From: Lutraria lutraria
Lineage: Eukaryota > Mollusca > Bivalvia > Venerida > Mactridae
Assembly: GCA_964023205.1 (NCBI GenBank)
Contig: OZ026838.1
Span: 24,889,843 to 24,953,842 of the forward strand
Direction: 5' to 3'
Length of the DNA stretch: 64,000 bases
Below are positions 29,310 through 43,069 of this stretch, piece by piece. The position numbers and the translations under genes were made by a program. The first letter of the stretch is position 1, and every line of letters begins with the position of its first letter. Below the pieces are notes generated by a model that made no database searches, was not told where the DNA came from, and worked only from the letters and a program-made list of their open reading frames with translations.

Positions 29310-32300
29310 CTGTAACTAAAGGATTCAAAATCATGCCATTAGATGTTTCCTCAGATTTATATTGGTGTATTTATAATATTTAGGTTGTCCATAGTGAGAA
29401 TATCAAGCTCTTAAGCTTATGATTACACTTGCATCTTCTTATACAATCACAAGTGCTTGCCATTTTGATAAAAAAAACTCTTTTTAAACATGCCTAACTC
29501 AGAGACGCAGCTAGCTTTTATGCTATTGACTATAGAAGTAACAGAAGCTGGGAGAGCTGAAGGGCGACCATGTGTAACAGATGTGTAAAAGAATGATTTC
29601 CACTTATTCTGTCAGCTATTGTTGATTTAGGTATTGCATAAGCCTCACTTACTTTTCTTATACTCATTTGTCTCATTTTTTAAATACAGATATTTGGAAT
29701 TTGTTTATTTAAAACAACATGATACATAGGTTTTTGCCCAGTAAGATGCTGCCCGGACTAGACTTCTGCCAATGTCAAACTTGCATGGTAGCTTCAAGGT
29801 AGGCCTCGTACAATGATATATTGGAATGATGCTCATACACATATTCTTTCTCAAACAAATAAATCAGATTATTCTGCACCATGGTCTCCATCATAAAAAT
29901 ACGGACAAACTGTATGACGTCATAACATTTATACACATGATCTTACCACAGGAGCCTGTTATTCAATTAAAAAAAATATATATGATACTCAATAAAAAAT
30001 TACCTACGTATATAGAAAAAAACAACAGGAGTGCAATGCCTCCCACTCCCCACCCACATCACCGATACAAGAATCTCTATTAAACAGCGGTCAGCGCGTG
30101 AAATTCTGGTCTACATAGTTAAAGGCTATAAAAAGGTAACAAATGCAGGTTCTACCCTTGACATTTTCTCAGTTTTGCATATCCTATTTCAATAAATCTA
30201 AGAGTTTCTCCAGCGGAGGGTGGCCATTGCGTGACGTCATAAGGCGGGTCAAAGATGCTGCTCGTATTTCGTATTTACCCGTATGTCAATATTTTCACGG
30301 ATTTCCTTCGGAAATACAAAAAATAACTCACGTACCCCCACTGTTGTATTTAGAAACTCTACACAGAGTTATCTCTCCCATACGAGGCGCGACGAACGAC
30401 AACTCTGGGTAGCAAGATTGCAATTATACATGCAAATAGTAAAATACATCCACAATTCAAGAAATTAATTTATGAAAGTCCATTGACTTTACTAAAATGG
30501 ACGAAGACGACACGGCTATTATCACTTACATTGGTATAAACGCACGAAAAGTTCGTGAATCAGGAAATCCTTGCAATCTATTTTAGTCAAAAACATGAAA
30601 AATCAAAGCGCTGCAAGCACGTATCAATATATATATGCGATGCTCAAAATGGGCGGAAAATGATACATACTGATTCTTATATGATCAAACGACAAGCCGT
30701 GTATCAGACAATATTTATTACAGCCAATGCAAATGATAAACACACAAATGCTTATTACTGGGTCTTTGTAATGGTACTTTCTGCGGACTGCTAACCTGCC
30801 TTTTTGATGATCATGTAGGCGTCGCTGAAAATAAAAGCTACTCGAATATTTCGAGTTTTATTAATCGACAAAACATGCAAATACACTGTGTAAAACGTGG
30901 AAGTACTTCGTCATAAGTAGATTGTCCATTCCATGATATACATGATTGATATATTTCAAGGAAAGTAACTCCGGTACCACTAATTTTTGCTTTAACGAGA
31001 GTTGTCTTTCTTCTAAAGCAAAATCGTAACATGCCGACAGATTTGTTCAACCAGGGACTCTACATTACATGTTATATACAGTTCCTGTAGAGTCGCTGTT
31101 TCATACAAGAGCTCTATATTATTTATTATGATATAGAGTCACTGATTTATCTTCAGTAGATTTAAAATAAATTCAAAATACCTGAATGCAGAACCAAATA
31201 AAAAAAATTAAAAAAAGTTTTATTTTCAGCTCGTATTCGCCAAAAACCAGAATACCAGAATAACATATCCAACAAGATCACCTCCAGTCAGATTACCACC
31301 ATTAGTTGTAATATTGTAAAAAAATGGTTGAAACATTCATTTAAAATTTAAGAAACTGTCCAGTTGTGGTCTAAGTCAGGGTAAAAGATAAAAACTAAAT
31401 GAGTTTTGATATGAAATTATGATCCAGGTATGCGGCACAGTGGTCTGTTTTATGCACGGTCATATGTACAAAATAAACTTAATATGAGACACAGTGTGTA
31501 CCATTTCAGCCTCCGGAGACATGATACGCACCTGTATGAAGAAATTATGGGCGGTACATGAACAACAGAAGGGGTAAACAGGTCTATCCTCATGTTAACA
31601 TTTTTGTTAGCAAATGTCAAGTGTATGCATTAATTCAATGTTAACGTGAGATAGATCCATTCAATGGATAATTAACTACCAGTAATGTAGAGTGGATAAC
31701 TCCATACATAACACGGACAGTTTTTGTATAGTCGCTATCAGTACGGCTGTGTCGGGTTTTAAATTTTAAAGCCAACTTTTATCACGATTGAAACGAATGA
31801 TGACAAAACATTGATAATCTTTAACAAAAACTCTGTACATAAACTTTAGCAAGAAGAGTCGGTAAGACTTTCTCTAAATCAGTTGTATACAGTGAAGTGA
31901 AAATACTCTTATACTAGTATTGTGAAGCTATTTTTATGAGTATTCAATACACTTTTAAAGCCACTTTCACTTCTGAGCGATTAAATTACTTCCACATTAC
32001 CCGATACACTACACGAAGTTGATATCTAAAGTAAACTAAACAAACTACAAAAAGCCGCTGTCCGACTTTAACAGGAGCTCATTGAAAGCCCTAATTTGTC
32101 TCCTGGTGTCGGAGTTAATTTTAATTCTTCGCATCAAAACTTCTTTGTTCAATGATTGGGGATATTTAAAGCGTTAGATTCCCTACATGTGAGAGTTTGT
32201 GTTAATTTTGAATAGTATTTTTATTTGTTACCACTGTGGGTGCATAATCAATATGTATACATAAAAGAAATCCTCCCTCAAGATTTTAACCTCGCATTTT

Positions 32301-33059
32301 TCATTAAGAGCTTAACTCTTAACAAAGTGCGTGCACGAGATAGTGTCTGCCGTGCACGTACATGTTACATTCTTTAATACAAACTTAGCAAATTATTATT
32401 CCAGTCAGAGATGCTTTATAGCTCATGTCTCTATTTCTCCAGTCATGTGCTATATTGTTACAAAATACAAACATTGTTTAAACGCATTAAGTAAATTATT
32501 CGTATTATAAACGATATTGTTACGGACTGTCGTAGAATTTGATATTCAAACACATTTCGAATGCCGTTCGTGGAATGTCCCGTTCGCGTGTTTCAATCGT
32601 TCACCGAAACAGTTAAACGCATGCTAGAGTCGTTTATATATGGATTCCGCACGTTTTGTTTTCGGTGCGTAATGGATATGAAGTTCAAGCGCGCTGTGAT
32701 TAGAATCTATTGGGAACTTATTGTATTATGCGAACGAGAAAAGTGAAAAAGCAATACGCTAAACCATCTGGAGAGATCATCTATAGCTTGTACAAACACT
32801 GAAGGTGAACTAAGGCCTCCCTTCTCCCGTCATTTCCAACTTGATAACCGGTACATATGTATGGCTGGATTAATAGTAGTAGCGATCGTAAGTCTGAAGT
32901 CGTATTTATATACGTTACCAGATACGCCGATACTGGCCGTAATGTGTCAGCGTGTTTACTATAAACTTTTACATTGAAAAGCGGATGTTTCACATTATTT
33001 ACTTAGATTTATTACGACGAGTGAATTGATAAGACGTGCTGGTGTCGATAATAATATTT
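29310..33059. other. No supported gene; two perfect CRE palindromes
   Basis: I looked for further mucolipin exons on the minus strand here and found none. Two exact TGACGTCA sites occur at 29,915-29,922 and 30,232-30,239; the second is in a somewhat GC-richer stretch. They could mark a promoter, but no transcript start or exon supports that. Confidence 0.4.
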
Positions 33060-33084
33060 ATTAATTAATTGTCAATTAATTAAT
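33060..33084. promoter_or_regulatory. 25-nt AT palindrome just upstream of the esterase start
   Basis: ATTAATTAATTG-T-CAATTAATTAAT is a perfect inverted repeat with a single central base. It ends 46 bp before the esterase ATG at 33,131. It holds four overlapping ATTA/TAAT homeodomain-type cores. A regulatory role is inference; it could also be simple sequence. Confidence 0.35.
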
Positions 33085-33130
33085 TATTTTATTTATTCAC
33101 TTTAAGACAATTTCTGTGAAAGCCGACGAT

Positions 33131-33340
33131 ATGATGGACTTTGTGAGTTTACGAATTGTGATATGCTTTGTCTTGTATGTTGTTAATATGAAAACATATG
33201 AATGTAAAGAATTTTCTGTAAGAGTTACCAAACATGGAAGGGTTAAAGGGATTGTTGAAACAGTTCATGAACAGAAAAAGGTGGAAACATTCTTTGGCAT
33301 TCCGTACGCGAGTGCTCCAGTAGGGAAACTTCGATTTGAG
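33131..33340 (+). CDS. First coding exon of a type-B carboxylesterase/cholinesterase-like protein
   Basis: Two adjacent ATGs (33,131, 33,134) begin a 70-codon exon that ends at the donor GAG|gtaagt (33,341), phase 0. Residues 4-19 form a signal peptide (SLRIVICFVLYVVNMK), followed by GRVKGIVETVHEQKKVETFF and GIPYASAPVGKLRFE. The last stretch is the hallmark 'FxGIPYAxxPVGxLRF' of the alpha/beta-hydrolase family that includes carboxylesterases, acetylcholinesterase and neuroligins. The catalytic serine, acid and histidine lie in later exons that I do not find in the remaining 30 kb, so enzyme versus adhesion protein cannot be decided. Confidence 0.85.
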
Positions 33341-35658
33341 GTAAGTTTTTTCTTTATTAACTACAAATGTGACTCGTTTCGGTGGCATGTCTTTGTGTAT
33401 CATGTTCGTCTTATTAGAATAATAGCAAACTCGATTTTAAAATAATAGACTTATTAAATCAGTCATTGAAAATCTAGAAAAAATCATTTTTTCAAAACAA
33501 GTTTGATACTAGTATCATTATAGTCGTGTTAAATACTAAACATATCGTCCATGAAACCATAACGGAAGCACGTGAAACAATCATTGATATGATTTGATTA
33601 ATGATATAATGCATATTTCTTTTCAATTAAAATACCTTATTTATGAGAAAAACATGAAAGCTCTAATGTGTTAGATGATATCATTTTAAAACCATACTTT
33701 AAAGATATACATTGTTCATTGAAATTGTACTTCGTAACGTACACCACATATACTTTCTTTGTACATTTGAAACTAAATATTACAGATATAAATGTAAAAA
33801 TATCTAGCTTAGATTTCATTACAGTACAATTTTTTTATATCGTGTCTCGTGTAGATACACACACCATTGCATATACAACCAATGTACAAAAGAACTGAGT
33901 TCGTCGATGAAACGTTCTTCTTCAATTTTCATTAAATTATCCAAATAAACAAACACACGAAAAACTTAAATATTGGTATTGTGTATAATAAACTGTTATA
34001 TCATTTCTTTTTATTATAAAAAAATTAGAGCTTTAGTTTTATACAAATATATAAAAATCTTGACTTGTGAATACCACTAATAGGATAAATTGAAACTATT
34101 GAAAACGGAACCCCACGCAGTTAAAACTGAACAAAAGAGAGAAATAATGTTCTTTTTGTAATTTGTAATTTACCAATTAGAAAACAGGTTTTATATTTGT
34201 GTTGTATAGTTAATGTTACATGATCAGTGTTTCTGATATTTAATCCAAGGAAGATGAAAGCTTAGGAAGATTTTTTCTATTGTATCTTTTCATACATCAA
34301 CACTAGTAAATTTAATACCAACGAATAATCATAAAATTTCATTCTTTTGAACCGAAAAAATAACTATTAGATACTGTTTAAAATCAACCTGAAGTGTTGT
34401 GTGTAATTATAACGCAATTTTAGATTACTTTTGAGTGTTTTGTGCAAGTGTTAGGAATGCATGTTATTATGTTTATCATTAAAATTCACCATTTGTCTTT
34501 AAAATCCTGCCTAAGGGGTTTTCTGAATTCCTTACGTGAAAAAAGCAATTGAAATTTATTTTCATAGTTTAAAAGTGTAAGTCTTCACTATAAAGATGAT
34601 AATGGGTACAATTATCTGAAATTATGATGTTAAAACTTTTCGAATATTGATCATTATCATCTAAATATCGAGATTATTGTTCAGGGATCGAAGTAAGTTT
34701 TGTGCCCAAAACAAAGAAGAACAGAACAGAACAAAATGCTGAAAGAACAAGCCAGATTAAGCCCAAATCTTTCATATTTGATATCAGAAAATATCAAGAA
34801 GTCGGATTAAAAAATAACAATTTTACTACATCCATTAACTAATTCGAATTCGACCAGAACTACTATATGCAAATATTCTAATGATTTTATGTTTGCGATT
34901 TCTTTAATACATAAAGGCATTTTAATATTCCTATAATTTATTCTACGTTATTGTTTTACGACAAAAAATGCATTTGTAATTTAAGAAAACATTCAACCAT
35001 TTTCATGATACTTTACAAACTTACGAGTAAATATGTAGTTTGAAGGTTATGCAAAATAAATTTCCAATTGATTTTTCTCCAAATATTTTGACTAACAATT
35101 CAGCAGTACTGATAAGAATTCAACTGGGTCTAGTAAAGTGGGAACCCCGTTGTTTGTAAGATCATTTTGGCCTTTTTAAATAAATAAATTATTTAATAAA
35201 AAGATCAGCTTAGTGGCGTATGATAAATGGGTGATATTTCGGATATCCCCCGGACTTTATGAAGTGATAAAATGTAATAGCAATTCGTTCGATATCTTTA
35301 AAATTACAGTTGCTAACACAACGGAGTATTGTGCAAGCATAGAAGATAACAAAAACTGGAGATACATGTCCGCTTATAGATTTATTCCAATGTTTAACAA
35401 GTAAAGACGAAATCGTTGCAATGAATATTTAATTCTACATGTAACCGAAAGTTTTGTTCACCAAATCCAGATTCTTTGTGTGTTCGAACCCACAAAGATG
35501 TGTAACAGACAAAGTCTTGTGACAAGAAAAAAGATTACCAAAATGATATAAAAAACTTTTAGTACATTTTGAATTATGCATAGTGCTGAATTTAGATGTT
35601 GAAAATCATTCATATTGTCCTTCCTCTCTGTTGGTCACATACTAGTAGATGAACACGT
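33341..35658. other. Presumed esterase intron, no exon seen
   Basis: This AT-rich stretch has short open frames but none with esterase motifs such as EDCLYLN or GESAG, and no recognised repeats. Confidence 0.4.
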
Positions 35659-35866
35659 TTTCTGGGGTTTAACATCGCACCATAAATCAGGCTTATTTAA
35701 TGACTTTTCAAGCTTTTTTACGGTCGAGAAGTGGGCACATGTCGTACATCTGGGTAGAACCACCCACCTACCCGGTTAACCAGCCTCATATTCGAACTCA
35801 CGATAATTAGGGGCTGTAGTGACTACTAATCTGATACCATAACCACTCAGCCGCGGATGTTCCCTT
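35659..35866 (-). repeat. tRNA-derived SINE
   Basis: On the minus strand it starts with a tRNA-like CGGCTGAGTGGTTATGGTATC, has a B-box-like gagttcgaat, then tgggtggttctacccagatg, and ends near ggtgcgatgttaaacccc. The layout and ends match the elements at 41,048 and 42,245. Confidence 0.75.
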
Positions 35867-36919
35867 AAATAATTAAAATAGACTTTTAATGCACACGATT
35901 GAATATCATCCCAGCATTGCTTTCATAGTTAACTAAAACATAAAAAACGACTGTTTTCTCGTGTAATCAATACTATGTACTCACGCTAATTTTGAAATAT
36001 GGCCTTTTATTTCCCGTTTGATCCGGAATTGCTTTCGATAAAATACGAATCTGGTATTTAAAAACGCATTATAAGTCATAACGAGTCAGCTTCACTGTAT
36101 TATGATTTCGTTATTATGCTTATGTATTATTTATACGAACCATTTAATACATTTATTGAGAATTAATAGGCCATGAAATGAAACAATTAATGGCGGTATT
36201 TTGATAAAGCGTTCGATTGTATGTTAAACTTCACAAAATTGAATTTATTTGATATTCAATTTTACTACTGAAATATTACTTAAATATTACGAGAAAATGA
36301 AATATTTTTCACGTAAAAAATCTGTTTGTATAGAAGCGGTGTGTTATAACATATATAGACATGTCCTTGGCTATTTGATATTCAATTATAATTTAAACTG
36401 TTCAAAGATATTCTACATTGTATTGGTAACCTCACCAGGAAACTACTTTGCAATTCTCTTTGATTTTATTAAAGTAATTTCTGTTTATATCAAAGTTTAT
36501 GATATCTATTTTTACAGACCTATATTTGTATATTGTGTCGAAACACCAATATAACAATTGCATTTTTGTTCGCCAATTTGTTTTTTTAGTTTAAGCCTGT
36601 TTTGCAAAATGTCTCCCAAGTCCCGCATTACTTCAAGTTTTATCACGACACTGCTCGTGTCTTTTTGTATTTCATATTTGAAAAAAAAATCTGTGCATGT
36701 TGAAAGCGAACACGTTAAGTTAAACATTTCTCTTCCCTGTTTTTAGCATGAACAACGTGGTATTCTCTGACGATAAAATACGTTGGCATCTCTTTGTCTG
36801 TGAAAACCAACTTCTTCCTCACAAGAGAAGTGAGTCTATTTTAAAATAATGTGATGATAGAATGTGCCTTGTAGTTAGCAATCATGATGTACAGGAAACC
36901 TCAAAACTTTTCACGAATA
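35867..36919. other. No supported gene
   Basis: AT-rich sequence with chance-level open frames. One of about 100 codons at 36,249-36,554 has no recognisable motif. Confidence 0.4.
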
Positions 36920-37097
36920 CAGTCATACCTGTGAACAAAGGTCACCCACGGGAAGGACATAATGTGACCTTTATTGACAAGTGGCCTTTAGTCAAAGGTC
37001 ATATTGTTCTAAATAATCAATGACTGTTTCCAAAAGAATGGCCTTTATGTACTGGGTGACCTTTATTTGGAGGTGACCGATAACAAAGGTTTAACTG
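36920..37097. mobile_element. Short TA-flanked MITE, copy 2
   Basis: The inverted ends CAGTCATACCTG and AGGTTTAACTG are flanked on both sides by TA. The interior shares 'taaataatcaatgac' and 'ggcctttat' with the copies at 2,635 and 46,786. This is the copy with the cleanest target site. Confidence 0.8.
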
Positions 37098-40000
37098 TAT
37101 TCATTTATCTCGACACCAAAAAGGGGTTTGACGCCGCAGATAAAACTCATGAATGCGAATCTCATGGCGGTAAATAACAGTTTGATATCAATGAAGCATA
37201 CAAGATGGAAATCGAAACTGGATTTGTTTATGAAATGGATGGAGTAATTGATAATGAATTTGAAGATGTAATTAAAAAAAGTGTGTTAGTAATTTTGAAT
37301 GAACATAACCAAATTTCTGTTGGCAAAATACTAGTATCCCTCATGTTTCCAGACCGTACCTCCGTCTGCTCCTCTCATTTAGCCTGAAAATGGTCAGATT
37401 AAATTATATCGACTTTTGGTTAATAATGCGTATAATTAGGGTCGTATTGTATTACACGTGCGTCTGCTGCTCAAGAAACAGTCGAAACTTACTGACAAGA
37501 CAGCTAACTCCTGATTGGTCACTTTTTACACGTAGACAAAAACAAACGGAATATAGAAAGGCCAAATCGTAATAATACGAACGTGCTTAAAATTGCACTG
37601 TGGGTTTAAAAAGCCACCGACAATGCGAAATCTATTTAAGGTTGCTTCATGCATTGAAACTATAAATAATGCATTCCAAATCGTTTACATATGTTTTATC
37701 TATTCAAGGTCGATGTGAAAATCAACACAACCGGCCACTAAAACGGCCGCTTGGTACGTACTAGAAAAATCACATTGTTTACAGTTGCGCTGATATGCGT
37801 CAACTTAATGGGAAACAAAAACTCATAATGACTGCTCAAAGTCTGAATTCAAATGGTCATTTGGAGATTGTAAGGACACGAATGTACGTTTGCAACAAAA
37901 CTGATAATAATCTCATACGATATCTGATTGTGTTTTTTGTTGACATAAAATTCTCAAAATTACAATCACAGATATCGTGAATATGACGCAATAATTTGCT
38001 CAAGTTCAATGAACGACCAAAATGTTTATCATTAATTGAACCAATTTTTGGTAGAAGTCAAGTCCCCATGACAACCATATCTCTAGATAACGTTTACTGA
38101 TATACCATGAAACCTTAATTTAAGACCGCTTTCAGGACTAAGAATGTTGGCAGTAACAGGCATGTGATCTTATTTAAACTTATGTAGTCAGAAAATAAAT
38201 TGTTGTTGTTGTTGCAATACTATGGACCTTATACTGAGATGGCCATTTTGTGAAGTTTTACAATAGGTCTGTATACTTTTTGACCTGTATTTTTTATAAA
38301 CAATCTGCTATAAACTGGGGACATAATTTAAAGCTACAGTCACGCCTGTTTTAAGTATCACTGTTACACCTGAATGTGTTGTATTAACTAATAATATGTA
38401 CTTTTATATATTTCGTCCGTCAGTACTTCCTTGTGAAAGGGTAAATTAGTACAAATGTATTGGTTAGAATACAGTTCTTAAAAACTTGTTAGGAGAGCTG
38501 AACGAGGTGAATAACTGAAATATCGCCAAACCCCACTAAAACAAACAAACTTACTCTTTAGTAATATATTCTGCTGAATTTCACCGTTTGCAACCAATAT
38601 GAATGTTTTTAGTACCAGCTGTGTAGTAGAACTTGATATTAGGGCGAGATTATGGGAACAAATAGTTCAACTGGATCAACGTTTTGATCAGTTATTGTTA
38701 AGCGATTATGTTCTGTTCTGTTCTGTATAGTGAATGAAGCCAACTTTTGTTTGGAAACTAAGAAATGAGAGAGACGTTCGTCTGCTTACTTAGTGTCAAT
38801 CAAACATCTGTCGTCATCCTCTCATCTGATACTGTACTTTATCGTCTGCCTCATGAACGTCGGACAAGAATCCCTGCCTAGAACACTTCTGGTTAAACAC
38901 GTAAATGGGGCGTGTTGACATATGCCTCATTTTCAGACAATCGTCGAAATGCAACGTTTAATTTCCATGGGAAACAAGTGGCAACATATACATGTACATG
39001 TAAGCTTGTAAAGAAATAGCCATATTGTTATCCAGAAACGGATTAAATCGTCGGTACACGATAATGTACATTTGAAAAAAAAACATGATTAAGTTACGAC
39101 AATAACAGTATCAAGGTTACTGAAAGTACTCATGGAAACAGAAAATACGTAGGCTCACACTACAACATGGAACTAGTTAAACAACTGCATGGCGGTTGAA
39201 AATGCATGCACACCTAGCGAGTGACGGCTACGGAAAGCTAAACCAACGTTCAGTTTCCAAAAATCAGGTTAGGAACATGAATTTGATTGGCAACAAGCAT
39301 TGCCTAATGAAATGAATCTTTTGTAAAATCTAGTTTACGATCACAATAAAATAAAAAAAAAACGGGAATAGTGCCAAGTGTAACATGAAGTAGCAATGGA
39401 CGCACGCACGAATACACACTCGAACGAACGAGTAAACGAACGAATTCTAGGAGTCCACGATTTTTGTATTCTTTAAATATCGGCACATTCTGTAAATAAT
39501 GTTCTGTTCTCCCACGTTAATAAACCTAATGTACGATTTATAGCTCACCGAATATTACTGTATAATTTATCGACGTTATTTATCTGTGTTATAAAGATCT
39601 ACTGATTGCCTGTGAAAATTTTGATTTATTACAATTTTATTGACAATTATACACTTTCTTGATTCTTTTGATACTGCTGTACAGTTTCAACTCTAATATT
39701 TAATTTGTAATGTGTAATCTAGAATTATTCATCTTATAATACAGTCTCATTAATGTTGTAGAATTCAATGAGTGCATGATTTCTCTGACAACTCACAGAA
39801 ATAAGTTCTTTAATTCGAGCATAAAAACAAAACAAATTCAGTCGCATTAAAATCAGATCCAAATTCTGGCTTCTATAATTTCCAACGGAAAGTGAGTTTT
39901 GTTGTAGACTTATTCACTAATACTTGACAGTTAAAGTGTCTTACTAAGTTTTGAAGGTAAGTTTAAATCACACGACAATGTTATGTCACATAACAATAGT

Positions 40001-40492
40001 ATAGCATTCTCGCCATAGAATTACTTGGTGTTTTTAAAATGATATTGAGTCCATTGGCGTTACAGGTATAATGTCACTATATAGCCTACTTAACCGGCCA
40101 ACGAAAGCTAAATTTATTTTGGAGACGGAAATAAATAAACATTGAAAATATAGTAAAATACAGTTAAGACAATAGCATACGTATATTAAGCTCTTTGTCG
40201 TTGATAAATATTTCGTAATTCTCACATGTCTTTATTTTCAGAAATTTTAGTTGAGAATGACACATAGCGTGTAGTAAATAATGTTCACCACTGGGTTAGA
40301 CCTATAGTTGTACGCAGAAATGAACATTAATGAAATCGTGGTTGATACATTCCTAAGTTTTCGAATTGGTCAATTAATTCTTGTATCCGAATCATGTTTT
40401 CTCAATTAAGTTCCTTTAATTCTTATCGTGATATCGTTTTCTTTAAAGTCAGACGAAAAACTCTTGATCATAATTATTGGATAATTACACAG
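37098..40492. other. No supported gene
   Basis: I see no recognised exon, RNA gene or tandem repeat. Short frames such as 37,205-37,387 have coding-like starts but no motif and no splice context that I can defend. Confidence 0.4.
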
Positions 40493-40809
40493 GCATACCG
40501 TATCGTGGCCCGACATCACGTGCCATAGATGTGAATCAGCGATGTAAACATTTAAGGGTCATTGGTTGTAAGAAAGATTATGACGAGTTTATGAGAACTG
40601 TTGAAATAGACAGGTACCCCACGGATCATCTGATTAATTCAATTAACGTTTGTGTTTTATACTCCAGGAATAAAAACATTTTATTACGCAATATGCGATT
40701 TCAACACAACCCAATCCATCCTGGAATGAACCGAAGCCAAAAAATTCGAAGCTGGAGTACAAATGTTAATTTCCGTTATAGTATAACATCTGTGAACGGC
40801 AAATTCTGA
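40493..40809 (+). CDS. Possible terminal exon of an unknown protein
   Basis: After the sequence ttacacag at 40,485-40,492, which could be a splice acceptor, a frame runs 105 codons to a stop. It reads GIPYRGPTSRAIDVNQRCKH, then LRVIGCKKDYDEFMRTVEID RYPTDHL and later NMRFQHNPIHPG. It has three cysteines and a basic, hydrophilic second half. Codon use looks balanced, but I recognise no domain. The frame can also start at an ATG at 40,477, just before the supposed acceptor. It could be a chance frame. Confidence 0.3.
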
Positions 40810-41047
40810 AATACAGGCCACCACGTGAACTACAGCCAGTCTTACACATAATGTTGATTATATAGTTGACCATGATAACCTCTGAGAAAAAAAAACACTT
40901 ACATTTATAAGTTCATAAGTGTGATACATGTATATGGCCTTTCTCTTAAGCGTCATTTGTACACAGGTTTGTCTGTTTGCAATTAGAGGATGTTTTGTTC
41001 TCATCATTCGGAGCCCTTGCCTCTATCTTAAAGCATTGTCCGAGGGG

Positions 41048-41280
41048 GTATCCGTAATCGAGTGGTTATGATCTCTTGACATGTAATTTCTAGTAGCCTC
41101 TCATTGATGTGCGTTCTAATCCCAACTAAAACTAGCTGTCTAACTAGCTAGAGAAGAGAAAGTCGATGGTTCCACCCAGATGTTTGCCCCGGCTCTTACC
41201 CGACCGTTAAAGCTGGCCAAGTCACCTAATGAGCTTGGATGGTGCATGGTGTGACGTTAAACACTAGTGAACAAAAGTAT
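41048..41280 (+). repeat. tRNA-derived SINE
   Basis: It starts ggtatccgtaatcgagtggttatgatctc, a Ser/Leu-type tRNA-like head, has ggttccacccagatgtttg in the body and ends ggtgtgacgttaaacactag. The ending is shared with other SINEs in the window. Confidence 0.8.
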
Positions 41281-42244
41281 TGTTCTCTTGAAGTTCGCAT
41301 TAGAAATAATATACATATAACTTTTCTCCACGATTGGCCTGAAATCATTACTTTCACTTGATGTACTTATGAATGGATACGACGCCACTCATTATTACGA
41401 TTGATTGACCTGAATTCATAAACCAAGTCGTACATTATGAGCAAACAATCAAGTGCTTAGTTGTAATCTTTTGATTTGACTTGAACAAATTATCAGGTTC
41501 TTTAAAGCACTTTTCTTTTTCCTGAATGGTGTCTAGAAAAACGGGTTTATAGAGTACTATATCATTGTTTTTTAACTGTTCATTAAGTCATTATGTCAAT
41601 TTCGATCATTTAACGAATATAAATAACGTAATCTATTAGTAATTATTTTTTCCGAATGAAACAAACAGTTCTTAGTCCGAGACTTTTTAAAGATTTGATA
41701 CCCATCTCATATAGAACCATCACTCACTAGTTTGAGGGTGAACTTAAAACTCAGAAAGCAATCTTCCGATTGGTCATTTTTAAATGAACTAAGAAAACAA
41801 CCAATCAGATGTCTGGATATATTAAGATTGCGGTATCCACACTCACGCTCTGATTAATACCCTCCAGACAGTTAAATCCAAATGTTTGTGCGGATCATTT
41901 CTTACACGTCCAGATGATATATTACAAGCTATCCATAGAGATAACATTAATACAAATATAGCGATAATAGTAATGTACCTTGATAATATTAATGTAAATA
42001 CAAGAGATTAATGCTCGATGTGTGACTACTCTAAGATAAGTTGTGAGAACAGATTCATTAATACCCGTACTATATACACGTCCATGGTTACAGGAGAGGA
42101 TTAACAATGTGAATGGTCTACTATAGTATCAAGTTATCTCTGCTTTTAATCTGCAGACTCGAAAAAGAAATACTTTTATCTGCATGCATACAGTCTTCAT
42201 CCCAGCGACTTCCGAAATAATGCTTACAAAGCATTTCAGAGGCA

Positions 42245-42462
42245 TCTGGTCTCTGACTAGTAATCATTGGCCTATCTCAGTTGTGAGTTCAAATCCCACC
42301 CAGGACCAAATTCCACGAGCAAAGGAAACTGTCTTGCCGGCCTACGGAAGGTCGGTGTTTCAACCCAGGTGTACAGCCGGTGTCTACCTCCGGTGTTAAA
42401 GCAGGAACAATGGCTAAATGCCCGGGCTGTTAAGGTGCGGTGTTAAACACAAGAAAAAACAT
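42245..42462 (+). repeat. tRNA-derived SINE
   Basis: It holds a B-box-like gagttcaaatcccacccagg, then ctgtcttgccggcctacgga, aggtcggtgtttcaacccag and gtgcggtgttaaacacaag. These are the parts of the same SINE group as at 41,048, with a degraded A box. Confidence 0.78.
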
Positions 42463-43069
42463 CAAACCACGCCGACCATACATATCGTAACTACTTCCAA
42501 TGCATATCAACCTAATCTTGTCATTATCAAGCCAACCCTTTTTTTAACAGTAATTAAGCTAAAGGGTGTTACGCTCATGTGCAAAGAATATATTATGTAC
42601 ATTCATGAAATATAGGCTCGTCTTATATGGATTCTGACGTCAGTGAAAAATGTATTCAAATTACAGCCAAACAGACAAATATTTTTGAAAAACTGAATTT
42701 AACATCAAAACTAGATTTCTGGTTAACCTAGATTAGGTTGGCGAAGGCATCATAATTTCCCCATATGATTATCGTAGATTTCAAACAACAAAAGGTAAAA
42801 AGGATTAATCGATTATACCATACATGCATGATAATAGTATTTGAATCAAGCAGAACAATAAATTTTTTTCATGATTTTATTTGTTACCACGATGAAAATT
42901 TCGTAAAGAATTTAGTACTACATGTAGTATCAATATTTTTCTTCTATAAGCAGTCTTTGTATAGATAGACATATACATATTTATTTAAAATGTCAACGCT
43001 TTTTTCATAACTAAACAGTTTTCTATTAATGAGTTGTAGTATTATAAAGTTTTGTTAAATTGATAAGAG

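Noticed and set aside
42184..42399. A 71-codon plus-strand protein
   Set aside because: It is read through a tRNA-derived SINE.
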